Virus record (IMG/VR): IMGVR_UViG_3300007541_000111
Coordinates: 1 to 31,084 of that record
DNA: 31,084 bases
Direction: 5' to 3' (one strand)
Origin: a virus
Part shown: positions 7,914 to 18,265 of the stretch, piece after piece
How the letters are laid out: every line of letters starts with the position of its first letter
Numbering within the stretch: the stretch's first letter is position 1
Made by a program: the position numbers and the translations under genes
Notes under the pieces: model-generated
What the model was told of the DNA's origin: nothing
What the model saw: the letters and a program-made list of their open reading frames with translations, nothing else
Database searches by the model: none

Positions 7914-10552
7914 TGGGAGTTAATCCTTTTTTACCTATAAGCCCAGACCTTAGCAATGACGGAGAGCAGTTTGGAGTACCTAACTGCATGTTGGATATTG
8001 CTAAAGAGGTTCTTGAACTTTTATTAGGAGATGTGTTAGCTGCAATGGCATTAGCCCTTCAGGAAGGTATTTTGTGGGCTAAGGCTAAAATATCATTTTA
8101 TATTAATAAGTTTCTTAACTGGTTAGGGTTTTTAGAATATGATCCTGTGACTGGCAAAATTAAGTTTGTTACAGACGGGGTATTCGGATTAGGTAGTTTT
8201 GGTTTCTTAAATGCTATTGCTGGTGCCATAGGAGCTTTATCTGTTCTTGCTGATGTTTATACTGATTTAGCTGAACAGTTTGAGTCTTTGAAAAACTGCT
8301 TTGACAAGCTGAAGAAGAAGCAAGAAGCTTTATCAAATCCTCAGAGTAATACTAACAGAGATCTAACCTTAGAAGAAAAGGTTGCCTTAAAGCAAGTTGA
8401 GTTTGCAGTAGATTTTATAACCAGAGCCAATAATCAACTTGAGCTTATCAACGAGGTACTAAACGAAAGGGTAGACGAACCTCAGATTGATGAGATAGGT
8501 GACGAGCCCATCTTCAGATTAACTTACGGTCCTCCTAAGTCTATAGACGGACAGCTTCTTCTTTCAGTTGATGGTTTATATTTCGATTCTCAAAGTAGAA
8601 ATTATCAGGACGGTACTATACCATCAGTAGAGGATATAGGATTTGTTCCTGATAGGGACAAGTGGAGAATGGATCATGCTCCTAGCTTAGGAGGAAAGGG
8701 AACCATAATAACCGTAAGAGATTTGAATAAGTATGTTGATACTCTTCTAGACATTGAAGTTATGGACGAGTCAGAAGAGCTTAGAAATTTCTATGATCAA
8801 GATCACTTGATTCAGGTACTTAAAGGTAACAAGACTAAAGTAGTGACTGATTTAGATGCTAAAAAACAGGAACTACTAGATTCCGGGTACACTACTTCTT
8901 CGGCTATTTATACCAATCTTCAGCAGCAGATATTTTCTGAGATAGAGGTATTTGACACAAAGATAAGAAAGAGGAAGAAACAGATTGAACTAGCTGTTAA
9001 ATCAACAGACTTGTTTGGATTAAGTAATCCTTTTAATCCAGGAGAGGTTCCCGTAAATGATTTCAGCTACCTAAGCAATATACATTTAAAGGTAGCACTA
9101 GAGAAGCAAAGAAAGCTGTCATTCGATCACGGAGAGGTTAGTGGTATAGTTTTACCAGTGAAGCCTATATTCTCCATATCCGAAAACACTGACAACTTGG
9201 TCAGCCTAGCTCCTCTAGAGGTTACTAGAACGGGGGTGGGGTCCATGACTGAAGTGTACGCTGTAAGTAGTACTCTACGACCAGTTCTTAGTGTACACGA
9301 TCCTATCATTACTGATAATTTAGTCTCTGTATATAACTTCATTGACCCAGATGCGGTAAAACCAAACTCAGATAAGTATAACTTAACCACCTGTAATGAG
9401 CTTGTTGATTACAACGCACAGTTGGTAGGAGATTCTGTAAAGACTATATTTAATAAAGGCTTAGGGTTAGCTAGACTAGACGGAATTGCTAGATACGGAT
9501 ACGATGACTCTACGAGTTTCCCTCAAGTGTCATCAGTAGGAAGTTATGTAAAGTTAAAATCATCCACTAGATTCCAGGACCTTCTCTACAACAGTGTAGG
9601 ATGTACCTTCGATAGTTGGCTTTATATGCCAGGATTAGGAGAGTCTAGAAACAGCTTTGAAAGACTTGGTGGGGATTTATCTTCTGCAACTCTAGACATT
9701 GATGTTATTAAGCCATCCGCATGGACAGACTTTAATTACTATAAGGTCCTTATTGCAAACGAGAATGTCGGAAAGGACTCTGGGGTTGCTGGCGACTCCG
9801 TTATACTAAATAACTCCTCTGATACTACAAGAGGTTTTGTGATGGGTTTCACAAGGGATCCTATATTTACAAAAGGCTCTACGGGCGCTCCAGGATCTGA
9901 CACGGACATAGGAGATACGCACGGTTATAATACAGGTAACACCACTAGTGCTACTTCTTTCTTCATAGCACCTACACAATCCTATTCTTCATCAGGAGCA
10001 TCTTTTATAAGGAGATCTAAAAGTAACCCTACCGCGAGCACTTACTACGGGATGGTTATTGATATAAGCTCAACAACTGATTCAGGATATAGCTTACAAG
10101 ATTGTTCAGGTCAGTTTATGCATTTATCAGTAAGTATAGATGTAGATGATAATTTAATACAAGTGTACCTTAACTCTGAGTTATTAGCATCTGATAGCAT
10201 ATCAAATGCGTTTGGAACTAAGGTCTCAGATCCTATCAGAATTCCTACATTCAAGTCTGAAGATAGCTTTGATTATACAAAGGTGACTACTGGGCTTACG
10301 AATGTATTTAACGAAGGCCCAGTCAACGATGATTATTTCACTCCCTGGATTATAGGAGGTGGTTGGACTGACGGATATCCTGTTGATCTAGCCACTAGCT
10401 CTGGAGGTTTCATGGGAAGTAATTACGGACTGTATAGTGGTCTGACTGGCTATGTAACAAGCTTTAAGATTTATGATGCCCCTTTAGCTCAAACCGAGAT
10501 CATAAAAAACTATAAAGCTCACAAAGATTTCCTAGGTAATATTAAGCTATGA
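7913..10552 (+). CDS. Virion structural protein with C-terminal LamG/concanavalin-like domain (879 aa)
   Basis: The N-terminal 110 residues carry two hydrophobic helical segments (about 30-60 and 75-102). They are followed by charged helices likely to form coiled coil (about 105-180 and 270-360), including Lys/Glu-rich repeats. From about residue 466 the protein looks like a LamG/concanavalin-A-type lectin fold: LVSVYNFIDPDA starts it, SYVKLKSSTRFQDLLYNSVG and a C-F-D-S-W strand lie in the middle, and LTGYVTSFKIYDAPLAQTEI near the C-terminus matches the closing 'G.i..v.iyd..Ls..EI...Y' strand of that family. Such domains bind glycans. It sits between the spike and gp25 genes and overlaps gp25 by 4 nt (ATGA), so it is probably a baseplate or fibre component. 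The N-terminal part is unrecognised and its hydrophobic helices are unusual for an external protein. The function is inferred. Confidence 0.72.
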   Translation: MGVNPFLPISPDLSNDGEQFGVPNCMLDIAKEVLELLLGDVLAAMALALQEGILWAKAKISFYINKFLNWLGFLEYDPVTGKIKFVTDGVFGLGSFGFLNAIAGAIGALSVLADVYTDLAEQFESLKNCFDKLKKKQEALSNPQSNTNRDLTLEEKVALKQVEFAVDFITRANNQLELINEVLNERVDEPQIDEIGDEPIFRLTYGPPKSIDGQLLLSVDGLYFDSQSRNYQDGTIPSVEDIGFVPDRDKWRMDHAPSLGGKGTIITVRDLNKYVDTLLDIEVMDESEELRNFYDQDHLIQVLKGNKTKVVTDLDAKKQELLDSGYTTSSAIYTNLQQQIFSEIEVFDTKIRKRKKQIELAVKSTDLFGLSNPFNPGEVPVNDFSYLSNIHLKVALEKQRKLSFDHGEVSGIVLPVKPIFSISENTDNLVSLAPLEVTRTGVGSMTEVYAVSSTLRPVLSVHDPIITDNLVSVYNFIDPDAVKPNSDKYNLTTCNELVDYNAQLVGDSVKTIFNKGLGLARLDGIARYGYDDSTSFPQVSSVGSYVKLKSSTRFQDLLYNSVGCTFDSWLYMPGLGESRNSFERLGGDLSSATLDIDVIKPSAWTDFNYYKVLIANENVGKDSGVAGDSVILNNSSDTTRGFVMGFTRDPIFTKGSTGAPGSDTDIGDTHGYNTGNTTSATSFFIAPTQSYSSSGASFIRRSKSNPTASTYYGMVIDISSTTDSGYSLQDCSGQFMHLSVSIDVDDNLIQVYLNSELLASDSISNAFGTKVSDPIRIPTFKSEDSFDYTKVTTGLTNVFNEGPVNDDYFTPWIIGGGWTDGYPVDLATSSGGFMGSNYGLYSGLTGYVTSFKIYDAPLAQTEIIKNYKAHKDFLGNIKL

Positions 10553-10992
10553 GTTCAACTTTATACGGAACAACTGCGACCAAAGCTGTTTTAAAGAATA
10601 CAGCCGATGCTAAAAAAGTCTCTACAAAAGGTGTAAAATTTCCTTTTGCTAACGATAACTATTTAGTTAACAAATCTACAGGGATTGAACTAGCAAGATC
10701 TCAGATAAGGCAGTTACTTTTCACTAAGCCTGGGGAACGGGTCATGATGCCAAACTACGGAATTGATCTAGAAAGCTATCTTTTTGATCAACTAGACGAG
10801 GATGTGCTATATGATTTAAGGAAAAAAATAGCTTTCAATATAGATACATATGTACCTTCTGTTAAAATAATAAGACTAGAGATTACTGAAACAGAAGATA
10901 TAAAATACTCAGGTCTTCCTGGCATTAGAATACTTCTAGTTGTCTCGCTGCGTGACACTGGAGAGATAGACCAGTTGGAGATAGAAGCATGA
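10549..10992 (+). CDS. gp25: Baseplate wedge protein gp25-like (GPW/gp25 family)
   Basis: A 147-aa protein with the complete gp25/GPW core. ELARSQIRQLLFTKPGERVM spans residues 47-66, followed by PNYGIDLESYLFDQL (68-82), then a helix and YVPSVKIIRLEI (101-112). GER at 62-64 corresponds to the EPR/GER motif that is conserved in gp25, P2 gpW and type VI TssE and contacts sheath and gp6. About 30 extra N-terminal residues are Lys/Thr-rich and likely disordered. It forms the inner core of each baseplate wedge and starts sheath assembly. The gp6-like gene follows directly with a 4-nt ATGA overlap, the usual W-J order. This is among the most secure calls in the window. Confidence 0.93.
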   Translation: MSSTLYGTTATKAVLKNTADAKKVSTKGVKFPFANDNYLVNKSTGIELARSQIRQLLFTKPGERVMMPNYGIDLESYLFDQLDEDVLYDLRKKIAFNIDTYVPSVKIIRLEITETEDIKYSGLPGIRILLVVSLRDTGEIDQLEIEA

Positions 10993-12575
10993 CGAATATA
11001 CCTTACACTACAGCCGCATCAGATTTCCTTAAGTATGTCAATTACAAGGAGGATGAGAAATCCTCCTTAATTGATTATGCAGCCTCGGACTTCCTGTCCT
11101 TGAAGGCTTCTCTTATAAATTATATAAAAGCGGTATACCCTCTGGATTACAACAATTTTTCTGAGTCTGATCTTGGGATAATGTTTGTTGAATTAGTTGC
11201 ATATATGGGAGCGGTCATGTCTATGAAGACTGATATGATTGCTCATGAGATGTTTTTAAAAACAAGCAAGAACCCTAACAATGTCAGGAAGCTTTTAGAC
11301 CTTATAGGAATCCGTCTGAGGGGTCCTTCATCTGCTGCGGCTATGACATCGGTTGTGGCAGAAACGGCCCTCACAGGAGCGGGGGAGAGCCTTACCGTAG
11401 CTGCCAGGGACAGGGTAGTTACCTCTACCTCTCCCGTAGACGGTCAAGCAGTAACTTATACTTTATACCCTACTAGAAACGGTGCGATAGAGAATCCTTT
11501 AAAAGATGCCTCTATAAAGTTTTACTATGAAGATTCCAATGGAGGACAAACTTGGGATAACGCTGTTCTCGTTGAAGGAGCCTTCGCTGTGGATACGGGT
11601 GTATTCTCAGAAGTAGATGTACTGAAGAAGATACCTTTATCCAAATCTCCAGTCGTAGACGGAAGCATTCAAGTATTCATTTCCTCAGACAATTCTGATA
11701 CAAGCGGAACATACAGAGAGGTTACTAGTTTATTCTCTGCTTCTGGTACAAATGATAAAGTTTTTCAAGCAGTTTACGGTAATGATTACGCAGCAATAGT
11801 GCAGTTCGGTGACGGTGTTACAGGATCTCTTCCCCCTGCTGGATCTGAGTATACCATAACCTATAGAGTAGGCGGAGGTGAGAGAGGTAATAACAACTCT
11901 AACACGATATCAACTACTTTACAAACAGAAGAAGACAATCCTATATCAATAGCAAACACTCAGCCTTTTACAGGAGGGGCTGATGCTGAAAGCATAGATC
12001 ACGCTAAGAAGTACGGTAAGTTAGTTTACAGACAACAGGACAGACTAGTTTCTTTAGAGGATTACATAGGTTTCTGCAATACTTACAAAGGTCCACTAGG
12101 AACTTCTGCAAAAGCAACTGCTGTTACAAGAAAGTCTTTCGGTTCAGCAAATATAATAGATGTTTACATGCTAGAGAAAGCTTCCAATCTTCAACTACAA
12201 AAAGCATCAATTGCATTTAAGGAAGCTATGCTCGCATCAATGGACGATAAGAAGATGTTAACTGATGAGATAGTTCTAGTGGACGGACTTGTAAGAACTT
12301 TAGATCTTGATATTAGAATTACATTAGACAGAAGATTCCAAAATGTAGAGGAGTCCCTTAAGAATAAGATATCAAGTATCGTCACTAATTATTTCAATGT
12401 GGACAATAGAGAGTTTGGAGAATCCTTTTTCCCTGCTGACATATCTAGAGAGATCTTTAGTAGTGTAGCGGAGGTAAGGATTGCTGAGGTAACTAATTAT
12501 AACGAAGCTCTTAATCTTGAGATAAACGAGATTCTACAGCTAAACAACTTTTCATTAAACTTTAACTATGTCTAG
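10989..12575 (+). CDS. gp6: Baseplate wedge protein gp6-like (baseplate J family)
   Basis: A 528-aa protein. The N-terminal segment (SLIDYAASDFLSLKASLINY at 26-45 and LGIMFVELVAYMGAVMSMKT at 62-81) matches the helical dimerisation region of T4-type gp6. The baseplate-J core lies at about 275-303, with VQFGDGVTGSLPPAGSEYTI and then GGGERGN. The C-terminal third has the Leu/Asp-rich beta-alpha pattern seen in gp6, including a VDGLVRTLDLDIRITLD strand. gp6 dimers form the ring that joins the six wedges and transmits the trigger for sheath contraction. Its stop codon lies 5 nt inside the next gene (8-nt overlap with ATG at 12568), the longest overlap in the block. Confidence 0.9.
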   Translation: MTNIPYTTAASDFLKYVNYKEDEKSSLIDYAASDFLSLKASLINYIKAVYPLDYNNFSESDLGIMFVELVAYMGAVMSMKTDMIAHEMFLKTSKNPNNVRKLLDLIGIRLRGPSSAAAMTSVVAETALTGAGESLTVAARDRVVTSTSPVDGQAVTYTLYPTRNGAIENPLKDASIKFYYEDSNGGQTWDNAVLVEGAFAVDTGVFSEVDVLKKIPLSKSPVVDGSIQVFISSDNSDTSGTYREVTSLFSASGTNDKVFQAVYGNDYAAIVQFGDGVTGSLPPAGSEYTITYRVGGGERGNNNSNTISTTLQTEEDNPISIANTQPFTGGADAESIDHAKKYGKLVYRQQDRLVSLEDYIGFCNTYKGPLGTSAKATAVTRKSFGSANIIDVYMLEKASNLQLQKASIAFKEAMLASMDDKKMLTDEIVLVDGLVRTLDLDIRITLDRRFQNVEESLKNKISSIVTNYFNVDNREFGESFFPADISREIFSSVAEVRIAEVTNYNEALNLEINEILQLNNFSLNFNYV

Positions 12576-15500
12576 ACCTTACAAAAGAAAAGCGGTTGAT
12601 GTATTTCAAAAGATAACTCCTGAAATATACAGGAGCGAGGATGAAGCATTATCAGAGTTAAAAACTGTTGATATAACAACCAAAGTAGTAAAAGGTCAGA
12701 TAGAGATTATTGAGAATTTTCAATCAATAAACCCCACTGTAAGTGCTGATGTAATTGTAACAAGTTTAGCTGGATGGGATAGTACTAATTTGTATCCTTC
12801 GGGTATGGTGAAGCATTTTGTAAAGCAAAACAAGCTTACAGAAATATCACCAAACAAACTATCCTTAGAGATCTTAGAACCTTTAGGTTACTATCTAGGA
12901 GATTACACCACTTCTTCAGATCTGTATGAGTTCTTCTCTGGGACACTATTTCCTCTGTTAAAGCAATCTACCGGATCTGTAGCATCTGATCTGTATACCT
13001 CTACAGACGGTGCTCTAGCTAACAGTAATGAGAATACACATATTTACTTACATGGATCTCTTGGTTTGTTTTACTATCTTCTGTGTGGGGATTTGTACGA
13101 CAAGGTAGTTCTACTATTCGCAACTAAGATTTCTAAATCAGAGACTCTACAACTTAACGATGCATTAGGAATTCTAAACGAATACATTTGGGAGAACCAA
13201 TACCTAACATCTTTTAGAAACACCTTCCCATCTCTTTTATCTGCTGAGTTCTTATCTGGAGTTGGTACTTATGCAAGTGGAACTCAGTCCTTAGATAAGT
13301 TAAATACTTGGACTGACATACTATTTCAAGATAACTACCGAGAGAAAGACGATGAGTTTGTAAAAAGTGCTCTTGTCGCCTATTTTGAAGGAGGGCTGTC
13401 CCCAGACATTTATTTAGACAACGGACCTCTATATAAGTTCCAAAGAGCATTAGGCTTTATATATTCAGACCTAGACAACGAGATTCTTTCACTAGAAACC
13501 TTGCTCTCAATTGATGAATGTCCAGAAGAGTACCTACCTTATCTGGCAGATATTGTTGGATGGAAGTTCTATACCTCTAACACAGATTCTTGGAGGAGAC
13601 AGCTTAGAGACTCAAGGGCTATCCTTCAGAAGAAAGGTACTAAGGCTGGTCTAGTCGATCTTTTAAAATCTATACTTCCCGCATCTAACTTCGATTTCTC
13701 AGAGGCTTACTCAGAGTTTTTTGAGTCTTATATCCCTAATCTTATTTACTATCTTCTAAAAACAGAATCAACTCAGCTAAGTTCCCTGGATGTATGGACT
13801 ACAGAAAAAGCAAACGAGTTTGCTGGTTCGTGGAGGGACGCGACTGATTTAGATAGAAGTATTAGATTCGTGGTAGACCAGATACTTTTAGAAGCTGTAC
13901 ATGAGTTTCCAAACTTGTTTAACATACGAGGATATCCTTTTAGACCTCAGGATGATAACTTCGTATTTAACTACAGAAACAGGGATTTTAATGTGCCTCC
14001 TTGGGAGTATGAAAACTTCTACAAGGATTGTGATGTAACCTTTGAGTTAGTTGAGTTCCTTAAAGGAAAGCTTTTATGTTTAGGAGTACCTTCAACTTAC
14101 TGCGAAAGCTTTGAAGACTTTATATTATCAAACACTGTTAGTGGAGATACAGATCCCAAGTTTTACAACAACGGCTTCTTCTTCTTAACTGAATCCTTAC
14201 AGCTACCTCCTAATTATCAAAATCTTATAGAGAACTTCGAGCAATCAAAGTTTGATTACATAGGTTACTGGAGTGGTAAATCTTCTCACTTTGATCTAAC
14301 GCTTTGCTCCGTAGGATTCTTAGATGAAATTTTTATACAGACCTCGTTTACAACTGAGGATTTCTTTGCTTCTATGGAGGCTGTAAAAGATTTCATTCCA
14401 GCTAAGGCTATAGGAAGGGTTCATACAAATCTCAGTGCTGTAGATAACTTCAGATCAGTAACTACAATATGCCCTAGGGTTAACTTCAAATTCCTTGACA
14501 TGATAAACTTGAGTGGAGCCCTTGGATCTTATCAAGCATCTTCACTCAATATGAGAGCGGATGAGTTAGGGTTTTTAGGAAAGCATAGACTCCCTTCTTA
14601 TAACTTTGCAACAACAAAGACTCAAAACAATCATGAGAACCTTCCTGTATTTGGAAGGGAGGTTTTAGAATTCGGTAGAACCTCAGATGACGACGCTTTT
14701 GTAGATTCCAGTAGCGTATACAACACTAGCGGTCCTTATCAAGAAGTATCTCCTAGAGGTGTCGTAAGAAGAAGGAACAGGGAAAAACTTTTCTCAAAAG
14801 GTAACTGGTTTAACAGGACAGGCTTTAATGCTCCTACCTTTATGAATCTCAGTGATGCGGGATCAGACACTGAATACTTATCCTTAGGCTATATTCCAAG
14901 TGCGGCAAGATTCCAAAGCATAGATGACAACAACAATCTTCCTGAGATATATAAAGACTACCAAGACAAAGATTCCTTGGCAACCATTTATGGAGTGGCT
15001 GTAAGTTCTGCATTCCCTACAAGAGGTTTAGAACCTTATGAGGGTTGTCAAAACTACAGGTTTAGAGATTCCTTTGAAGAAGTTTCTAAGTTCTTTTACG
15101 ATCTTGTTGATCATAAGATAGGTAAGCAGGCTGAACTTGAGATACTGTTGAATAGTAATTTAACCATAAATGATTCTTGGATGGATCATGCAGGATCTTT
15201 AAAGAACGAGTTGTGGAATGAGTATGATTTCAATTTTGAAAAGGAGTTTTCAGAGCTAGGTCTAGACTTTTACAAGCATGTTCCAAACGAAAAGAACAAG
15301 ACACTTAATTATCTTTATCTTAATAATTATGTTAAGCAAGGTAAGCCTTCTATATCAGACTCTACTCTAGAGGAGCTTGAGACAGGAGGCTCCTCTTTAG
15401 TATCCCATATTTACGGTCCTATTTTCTGGAATGCTAAGTTAAATGAAGATGGTTCCGCGTATGGAAATAACACGGTTAATCTAAAAAACACAGATACTGA

Positions 15501-18264
15501 TGATGATAATGAGTTCCTTATATTTAGTGCCAGTACAAGCAAACTCTCTATGAGTACAGACTTCTGGATCAAGTCCAGAACTGAAGAGAAGGTTGCTGAT
15601 TTACTTAGTGGAGTTGAGTTGGTTGATGTAATAGAATCTACTCAAAACAAAATATCTATCTACAACTTTGCAGAAGACCAAGGGGTATTAAATAAAAACT
15701 CAGCCCTCCTTGATAATAACATAGTTTGTTTATCCACAAAGCAGAATATTCCTAGATTAAGATATACTTTTAATTACGGAGATGGAGGTAATTACTTTAC
15801 ACCTGAGGATGATTTTGAGATATCTGTAAGCTCTATTTTCTTAAACGACGATAATCTAAATACTGGAGGAAGATCTTATAATGTACTTATAAGAACAGAG
15901 CTTGAACAGGATGCTGAAGGCAATAAAGTAAGTTGGGTGTATACACCTCAAGGTAAGTGGGAGATGATATACTTCTCATCAATCACCTCTTCAGACAACC
16001 CTTCCTCCTATGTACGAGATGAGCTTTCACATACAATAACTCATGAGGAAGGCACTCTTGAGAATGTTCAGGGTTCTGAGTGTGCAATAAATGTTACAAG
16101 AAGGAAGTGCTTGTACAACTTACTTCTGAGTGATTTTGAGGTAGATGTTTTAAAATTCAATACTTTGAACAGATTTATAAAAGTTCCTCTAAGCTATTAC
16201 CAGTATAAACAACAAGTACACAGATACGATCAGAAGTATGTCATTGAGCTAATACCTACCAACTCAATCGTAGAGGAAAACTTCTGGTGTCTTAATGGCA
16301 TATCTGTAGTGGACAAGACGATGAATCTTAGATCTGCTATACCTTTCTCAGTTTCCTCTACTATTAAAAATGTCCTAGTAATACAGGATAAGGTAGATGA
16401 GCTTTTAGACGAGGAAGGTTTAAGTATAAATGATGTAGATATTCTGTTTGCAAAACAGAATGGAACCTTATTGAGAATAGGAGAAAAGATAACCATATCG
16501 GACAAGAAAGTATTCCACGAATCACTTCCTGTTACTATTCTAGTAAAAACTCCATTTAATTCTTTTAATTTCTACAAGGATGTGAATGCAGTAATAGAAA
16601 CTTTCTTAGATGTTGTAGGTCCTGGAGGAAATATTGTTAGTGAGGAGTTCAATGGTGAAACCACAATCCATAGTTATAAACTACAGAACGCCTTGGGGTA
16701 TCAGGATGTAACTGGAATAGATTACATAAACTGGGTTAGTGCTATTGATGAAAATAACTACAGACTATCCCCAGATAAGCCAATCCTTAGCCCCACCTCA
16801 CTACTCACACCACTCGTTACGGAAACCTCTACATTACTTTCTTTTACATCATCAACTGAGTATACCTTCCCTAAAAACGATTGGACTGTTTACGAGTTAT
16901 CTGCTAAATATGCAACTCATGTAGATATAGATTACTATCCAGGAGCACCTACTAGTAGTCTTGAATTTGCTAAAAAATCTTCCTTACCTTTGAGAGAGGA
17001 TGGTACTGGTAAATATATTGTTGATAGCACTAACTTACTTCCTCTTCTCATAAGTAAAGGGGATGCATACTCAGAAAATTTCTTTAATACAGACGCAGAG
17101 GCTTACAACCCTTACTTCTCAGGAAACTTACCGACCCCTAATTCTTGTGATTATAATGCGATGATTGATGGGGGCGGGGCTGGAGTAAATTGCCAAGACG
17201 GGCCTTGGAGTTTCGCTAGACCTGAAACAGCCAGCCTACAAGATTTTCAAGAGAGGTGGTCTCTTCCCGAAGATTGTAACTTTAACCCTTGTTTTTCTAC
17301 TGAAGGTGGGGTTCCTTTGATATCTATAACCTTTAGAAGAGATAACTTAGACACGCTTCCTGAATACTTGTATGTTGCTGTTAATGAAGGGGATACAAAC
17401 CTTGGTGAATTAGATAACAACATGCAATATTATCTAATCCCTCTTATGCCAGAGGGAGTACCTGATGGATATACTAAGTCCACAAGATACGCCTTAAGAG
17501 AGTCTATAGCGGAGAGTCCTTGTTGGTACGGTAACGATTCTGCAAAGCTTCCCTTCGGAGGGTGTTGTAACTTTGGAGCTACTTGGTCTGAGTTTATACC
17601 AGATTACGCTCTTAATCTTAATTTAGAGGATGATCAGTCATACTACGACGAGGGGATAGGTTGGTGGACTGTTAACCTTATATTCCCAAATAATTTTGGA
17701 CTTAACCCGTTAGGTGATTGCACATATTCACAGGTACAAAATTGTCAAGGAAACACTTCTCCCGTCCTAAAACTTATAGATAGGGCTGGTAAATTTAAAA
17801 GATTATCCATAGGTCTTGCGGACAGCAGAGGTAGCACAACAAACCCTATTGAAAACAAGAAGGTGGTTATAGGTAATATCAGAATGGATATAGATTTCCC
17901 TACTACCCAATGGACTGATACAATTTGGGCTCAATACTTTAACATAGGATATCAACAGTTTTCAGATTCTAATCTTGTTATAAATGGCAATTCCTTTGGG
18001 AGTTATATTTCAGAGAACATTGATGATACATACACCTTAGATACTTTATATAAAGTACCTCCTAAGTCACTCCTATCATTATTCAGGTATCTTAATGAAT
18101 TGTCAGAACAAGATCAATCAAGAGACTCTGCAAATACTGAGATAACTCACGGACCTTCTGGTGGCGGTAGATCAAATTATAGAATACATCCTGGGGCGTT
18201 TAACCAAGGACCTGATTGGTTATCAGAAGGTAACTCCGTAAGTTCTGTGGAGGTTAGAAACTGA
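12568..18264 (+). CDS. Giant gp7-like baseplate wedge protein with tail protein I (P2 gpI) domain, 1898 aa
   Basis: Residues about 305-370 carry the tail-protein-I signature: LLSIDECPEEYLPYLADIVG, then a Trp/Arg-rich helix SWRRQLRDSRAILQKKGTKA and a Leu-rich helix. The W-J-I order with the two preceding genes supports this; T4 gp7 is related to gpI. T4 gp7 is about 1030 aa, so this protein has some 900 additional residues. Recognisable pieces are a basic segment VVRRRNREKLFSKGNWFNRT at about 730-750, several beta-rich domains from about 970 onward, and a Cys cluster at about 1526-1725 (nine Cys, including one CC pair), suggesting disulfides or metal binding. It would clamp gp6 and gp25 in the wedge, with distal domains reaching the baseplate periphery. 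The C-terminal two thirds match nothing I recognise. The frame is open throughout, with no sign of frameshift. Confidence 0.8.
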   Translation: MSRPYKRKAVDVFQKITPEIYRSEDEALSELKTVDITTKVVKGQIEIIENFQSINPTVSADVIVTSLAGWDSTNLYPSGMVKHFVKQNKLTEISPNKLSLEILEPLGYYLGDYTTSSDLYEFFSGTLFPLLKQSTGSVASDLYTSTDGALANSNENTHIYLHGSLGLFYYLLCGDLYDKVVLLFATKISKSETLQLNDALGILNEYIWENQYLTSFRNTFPSLLSAEFLSGVGTYASGTQSLDKLNTWTDILFQDNYREKDDEFVKSALVAYFEGGLSPDIYLDNGPLYKFQRALGFIYSDLDNEILSLETLLSIDECPEEYLPYLADIVGWKFYTSNTDSWRRQLRDSRAILQKKGTKAGLVDLLKSILPASNFDFSEAYSEFFESYIPNLIYYLLKTESTQLSSLDVWTTEKANEFAGSWRDATDLDRSIRFVVDQILLEAVHEFPNLFNIRGYPFRPQDDNFVFNYRNRDFNVPPWEYENFYKDCDVTFELVEFLKGKLLCLGVPSTYCESFEDFILSNTVSGDTDPKFYNNGFFFLTESLQLPPNYQNLIENFEQSKFDYIGYWSGKSSHFDLTLCSVGFLDEIFIQTSFTTEDFFASMEAVKDFIPAKAIGRVHTNLSAVDNFRSVTTICPRVNFKFLDMINLSGALGSYQASSLNMRADELGFLGKHRLPSYNFATTKTQNNHENLPVFGREVLEFGRTSDDDAFVDSSSVYNTSGPYQEVSPRGVVRRRNREKLFSKGNWFNRTGFNAPTFMNLSDAGSDTEYLSLGYIPSAARFQSIDDNNNLPEIYKDYQDKDSLATIYGVAVSSAFPTRGLEPYEGCQNYRFRDSFEEVSKFFYDLVDHKIGKQAELEILLNSNLTINDSWMDHAGSLKNELWNEYDFNFEKEFSELGLDFYKHVPNEKNKTLNYLYLNNYVKQGKPSISDSTLEELETGGSSLVSHIYGPIFWNAKLNEDGSAYGNNTVNLKNTDTDDDNEFLIFSASTSKLSMSTDFWIKSRTEEKVADLLSGVELVDVIESTQNKISIYNFAEDQGVLNKNSALLDNNIVCLSTKQNIPRLRYTFNYGDGGNYFTPEDDFEISVSSIFLNDDNLNTGGRSYNVLIRTELEQDAEGNKVSWVYTPQGKWEMIYFSSITSSDNPSSYVRDELSHTITHEEGTLENVQGSECAINVTRRKCLYNLLLSDFEVDVLKFNTLNRFIKVPLSYYQYKQQVHRYDQKYVIELIPTNSIVEENFWCLNGISVVDKTMNLRSAIPFSVSSTIKNVLVIQDKVDELLDEEGLSINDVDILFAKQNGTLLRIGEKITISDKKVFHESLPVTILVKTPFNSFNFYKDVNAVIETFLDVVGPGGNIVSEEFNGETTIHSYKLQNALGYQDVTGIDYINWVSAIDENNYRLSPDKPILSPTSLLTPLVTETSTLLSFTSSTEYTFPKNDWTVYELSAKYATHVDIDYYPGAPTSSLEFAKKSSLPLREDGTGKYIVDSTNLLPLLISKGDAYSENFFNTDAEAYNPYFSGNLPTPNSCDYNAMIDGGGAGVNCQDGPWSFARPETASLQDFQERWSLPEDCNFNPCFSTEGGVPLISITFRRDNLDTLPEYLYVAVNEGDTNLGELDNNMQYYLIPLMPEGVPDGYTKSTRYALRESIAESPCWYGNDSAKLPFGGCCNFGATWSEFIPDYALNLNLEDDQSYYDEGIGWWTVNLIFPNNFGLNPLGDCTYSQVQNCQGNTSPVLKLIDRAGKFKRLSIGLADSRGSTTNPIENKKVVIGNIRMDIDFPTTQWTDTIWAQYFNIGYQQFSDSNLVINGNSFGSYISENIDDTYTLDTLYKVPPKSLLSLFRYLNELSEQDQSRDSANTEITHGPSGGGRSNYRIHPGAFNQGPDWLSEGNSVSSVEVRN

Positions 18265-18265
18265 T

